This document shows, one piece after another, positions 4,407 through 5,546 of a DNA stretch of 5,546 bases; positions within the stretch are counted from its first letter, which is position 1, and the number at the start of each line of letters is the position of its first letter. Position numbers and translations under genes: made by a program. Where the stretch lies: assembly GCA_902766305.1 (NCBI GenBank), contig CACXDE010000034.1, positions 1 through 5,546 on the forward strand. Direction: 5' to 3'. A model generated the notes under the pieces. It had not been told where the DNA came from and searched no databases. It was given only the letters and a program-made list of their open reading frames with translations. Origin of the DNA: an uncultured Ruminococcus sp. (GTDB lineage Bacteria > Bacillota > Clostridia > Oscillospirales > Acutalibacteraceae).

Positions 4407-5447
4407 ATGAACAGTAATATGAATCAGCAGCAGCAGCCCAAGAAAAAGAAGAACGGCTGCTTGATCGCTGTAATAGTTTTTATCGTTATTATTATTATAG
4501 CTGCGGTTGCAGGAACGGGCGGCGGTGATAAGGACACAGACAGCGGTGACAGCAGCAAAAAAGCTATAACAGGCAGCAATGAATCATCTGTATCTTCAGT
4601 TGTCAAGGATGAAAATAACGAGGAAGGCAGTACTGACAGCAGTTCCGCCGAAGAGTCAGAGGAAAAATCCGAGGAAGAATCCAAGCCTAAGGCAGAGCTT
4701 GCAACCATACAGGAACAGGTATGCTTTGAGAAAAACGGGGTAAAGGTAACAGCTGTTTCGCTTGAAGATGAAATGTTCGGCGGTAAATACATTAAGCTTT
4801 TAGCAGAGAATAACTCTGATAAAACTTATACTATAGGCTGTTCTGCGCTTATAGTGAATAACTGTATGATCTCTGATCTTTTTGCGGCAGAGGTTGCGGC
4901 AGGTAAAAAGTCAAATGAAAAGCTGTATCTTTCATCATCGGATCTTGAAGCTTCCGGAATTGAAAATATCGGACAGATTGAGATTTATTTCCATATGTAT
5001 GAAGAAAACGATATTCTCAATAGTATTAAAATTGATCCGGTTGTAATAAAAACATCTGCTTTTGATAAGATGGATTCAAAACCGGATGACAGCGGTCATG
5101 AGCTGTATAATAAGGATGGCTTGAAAATTGTAGGTAAGTATGTGGATGAAAACAGCTTCTGGGGTAAATCAGTTCTTCTGTATATTGAAAATAATACCGG
5201 TAAAGAAGTCAGCGTACATTGTGATGATCTTTCAGTAAACGGATTTATGGTTACTGGTGTTTTGGCGAGTACGGTTTACAACGGAAAATATGCTGTTGAT
5301 GATATCATGCTTTCAAGCAGCGATCTTGAAGATAATAATATAACCAGTATTGATGATATCGAGCTTAAATTCAAGATTATGTATGATAATGACTTTATGA
5401 ATATGATTACAACTGATGCGATCAAATTCAGCGCAAAGGCAGGATAA
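4407..5447 (+). CDS. Single-pass membrane-anchored protein with two tandem homologous outer domains
   Basis: 346 aa from ATG 4407, the start served by AGAAAGGA at 4391-4398. Residues 1-16 are a Gln-rich then Lys-rich cytoplasmic stub. A membrane helix follows at about 17-36 (NGCLIAVIVFIVIIII), then a Ser/Glu/Asp-rich linker at 37-98. Two copies of one roughly 110-residue beta-rich domain form the rest: about 105-218 and 232-342. Both copies contain ENN(S/T), a VNxxM(I/V) segment, a LSSSDLE motif (175-181 and 302-308) followed by an I-x-x-I/D-x-I-E segment, and the pattern Y-[E/D]-x-[N/D]-D. The fold resembles Ig-like or DUF4352-type domains common in Firmicutes surface proteins, but no specific family is claimed. 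The cysteine before the helix is not a lipobox. The gene is monocistronic by context, with terminators on both sides, and a second TAA directly follows the stop. Confidence 0.85.
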   Translation: MNSNMNQQQQPKKKKNGCLIAVIVFIVIIIIAAVAGTGGGDKDTDSGDSSKKAITGSNESSVSSVVKDENNEEGSTDSSSAEESEEKSEEESKPKAELATIQEQVCFEKNGVKVTAVSLEDEMFGGKYIKLLAENNSDKTYTIGCSALIVNNCMISDLFAAEVAAGKKSNEKLYLSSSDLEASGIENIGQIEIYFHMYEENDILNSIKIDPVVIKTSAFDKMDSKPDDSGHELYNKDGLKIVGKYVDENSFWGKSVLLYIENNTGKEVSVHCDDLSVNGFMVTGVLASTVYNGKYAVDDIMLSSSDLEDNNITSIDDIELKFKIMYDNDFMNMITTDAIKFSAKAG

Positions 5448-5482
5448 TAAGTATTCAAGTATATAAAAAATCTTTCCCTTTT

Positions 5483-5523
5483 CCACTGCGGCGGAGCTTT
5501 CTGCTGCGGTGGATCTTCTTTTT
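5483..5523 (+). terminator. Strong rho-independent terminator after the last gene
   Basis: CCACTGCGGC (5483-5492) pairs with GCTGCGGTGG (5503-5512), with two G-U pairs, around a 10-nt loop. ATCTTCTTTTT follows, 36 bases after the stop codon. It is much GC-richer than its surroundings. Confidence 0.85.
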
Positions 5524-5546
5524 AGAGAAAAATCACGGTTGAACAT

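Noticed and set aside
4452..4470. Lipobox cysteine in the last protein (NGC before the helix)
   Set aside because: The cysteine comes before the hydrophobic stretch, not after it, so it cannot be a signal peptidase II site. The same holds for GC in the first protein.
4424..4792. 122-aa minus-strand reading frame
   Set aside because: It is antisense to the Ser/Glu linker of the last gene; its Ser/Leu bias is the reverse complement of that low-complexity stretch, and it has no start signal.
5313..5546. Minus-strand reading frame from the right edge
   Set aside because: It runs through the strong terminator and antisense into the last gene. No ribosome-binding site can be judged because its start is at the window edge.

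Overview
The window looks like chromosomal DNA of a low-to-moderate GC anaerobic Firmicute, most likely a Ruminococcus-type member of the Oscillospiraceae. Three things suggest this: a 57-aa DUF4250 protein, a Firmicutes-type HTH regulator paired with a Hanks-type kinase, and several membrane-anchored proteins with Ser/Glu/Asn/Gln-rich linkers. The genus is inferred from protein style, not from a marker gene. There are no rRNAs, tRNAs, CRISPR arrays, transposase genes or obvious phage genes.

Layout. (1) 3-1790: two plus-strand genes 24 bp apart, probably one operon. The first is cut by the window's left edge; it has a charged cytoplasmic stretch, one membrane helix and an outer domain. The second is a two-helix DUF3592-like membrane protein with a long disordered N-terminus. 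(2) 1791-2110: a gene-free repeat island holding repeat element A. (3) 2111-2284: the small DUF4250 gene. A terminator-shaped hairpin that works only on the opposite strand lies inside its 3' end. (4) 2285-2631: a second repeat island, made of three concentric inverted repeats around element B, filling all the space between two convergent stop codons. (5) 2632-4206: a divergent pair, an HTH regulator (minus) and a membrane-anchored Ser/Thr kinase-like protein (plus), with only about 33 bp between start codons. (6) 4207-4406: kinase terminator, a 19-nt palindrome and an AT-rich leader hairpin. (7) 4407-5447: a membrane-anchored protein whose outer part is two tandem copies of one domain, followed by a strong terminator.

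How the parts may work together. The HTH-kinase pair is a recurring Firmicutes arrangement and is the clearest functional module. The kinase keeps its C-lobe catalytic residues, has a much altered N-lobe, and ends in three membrane helices with no PASTA sensor. The surrounding one- and two-helix envelope proteins could be partners or substrates, but nothing in the sequence proves it.

The most unusual feature is the repeat architecture. Five short arrays with an exact 7-bp period, of several different heptamers, lie within about 830 bp. Four of them form inverted outer arms flanking two related palindromic elements (TTGTCATTCYGA ... TCRGGATGACAG). Both elements are interrupted at the same place in the left arm by unrelated sequence.
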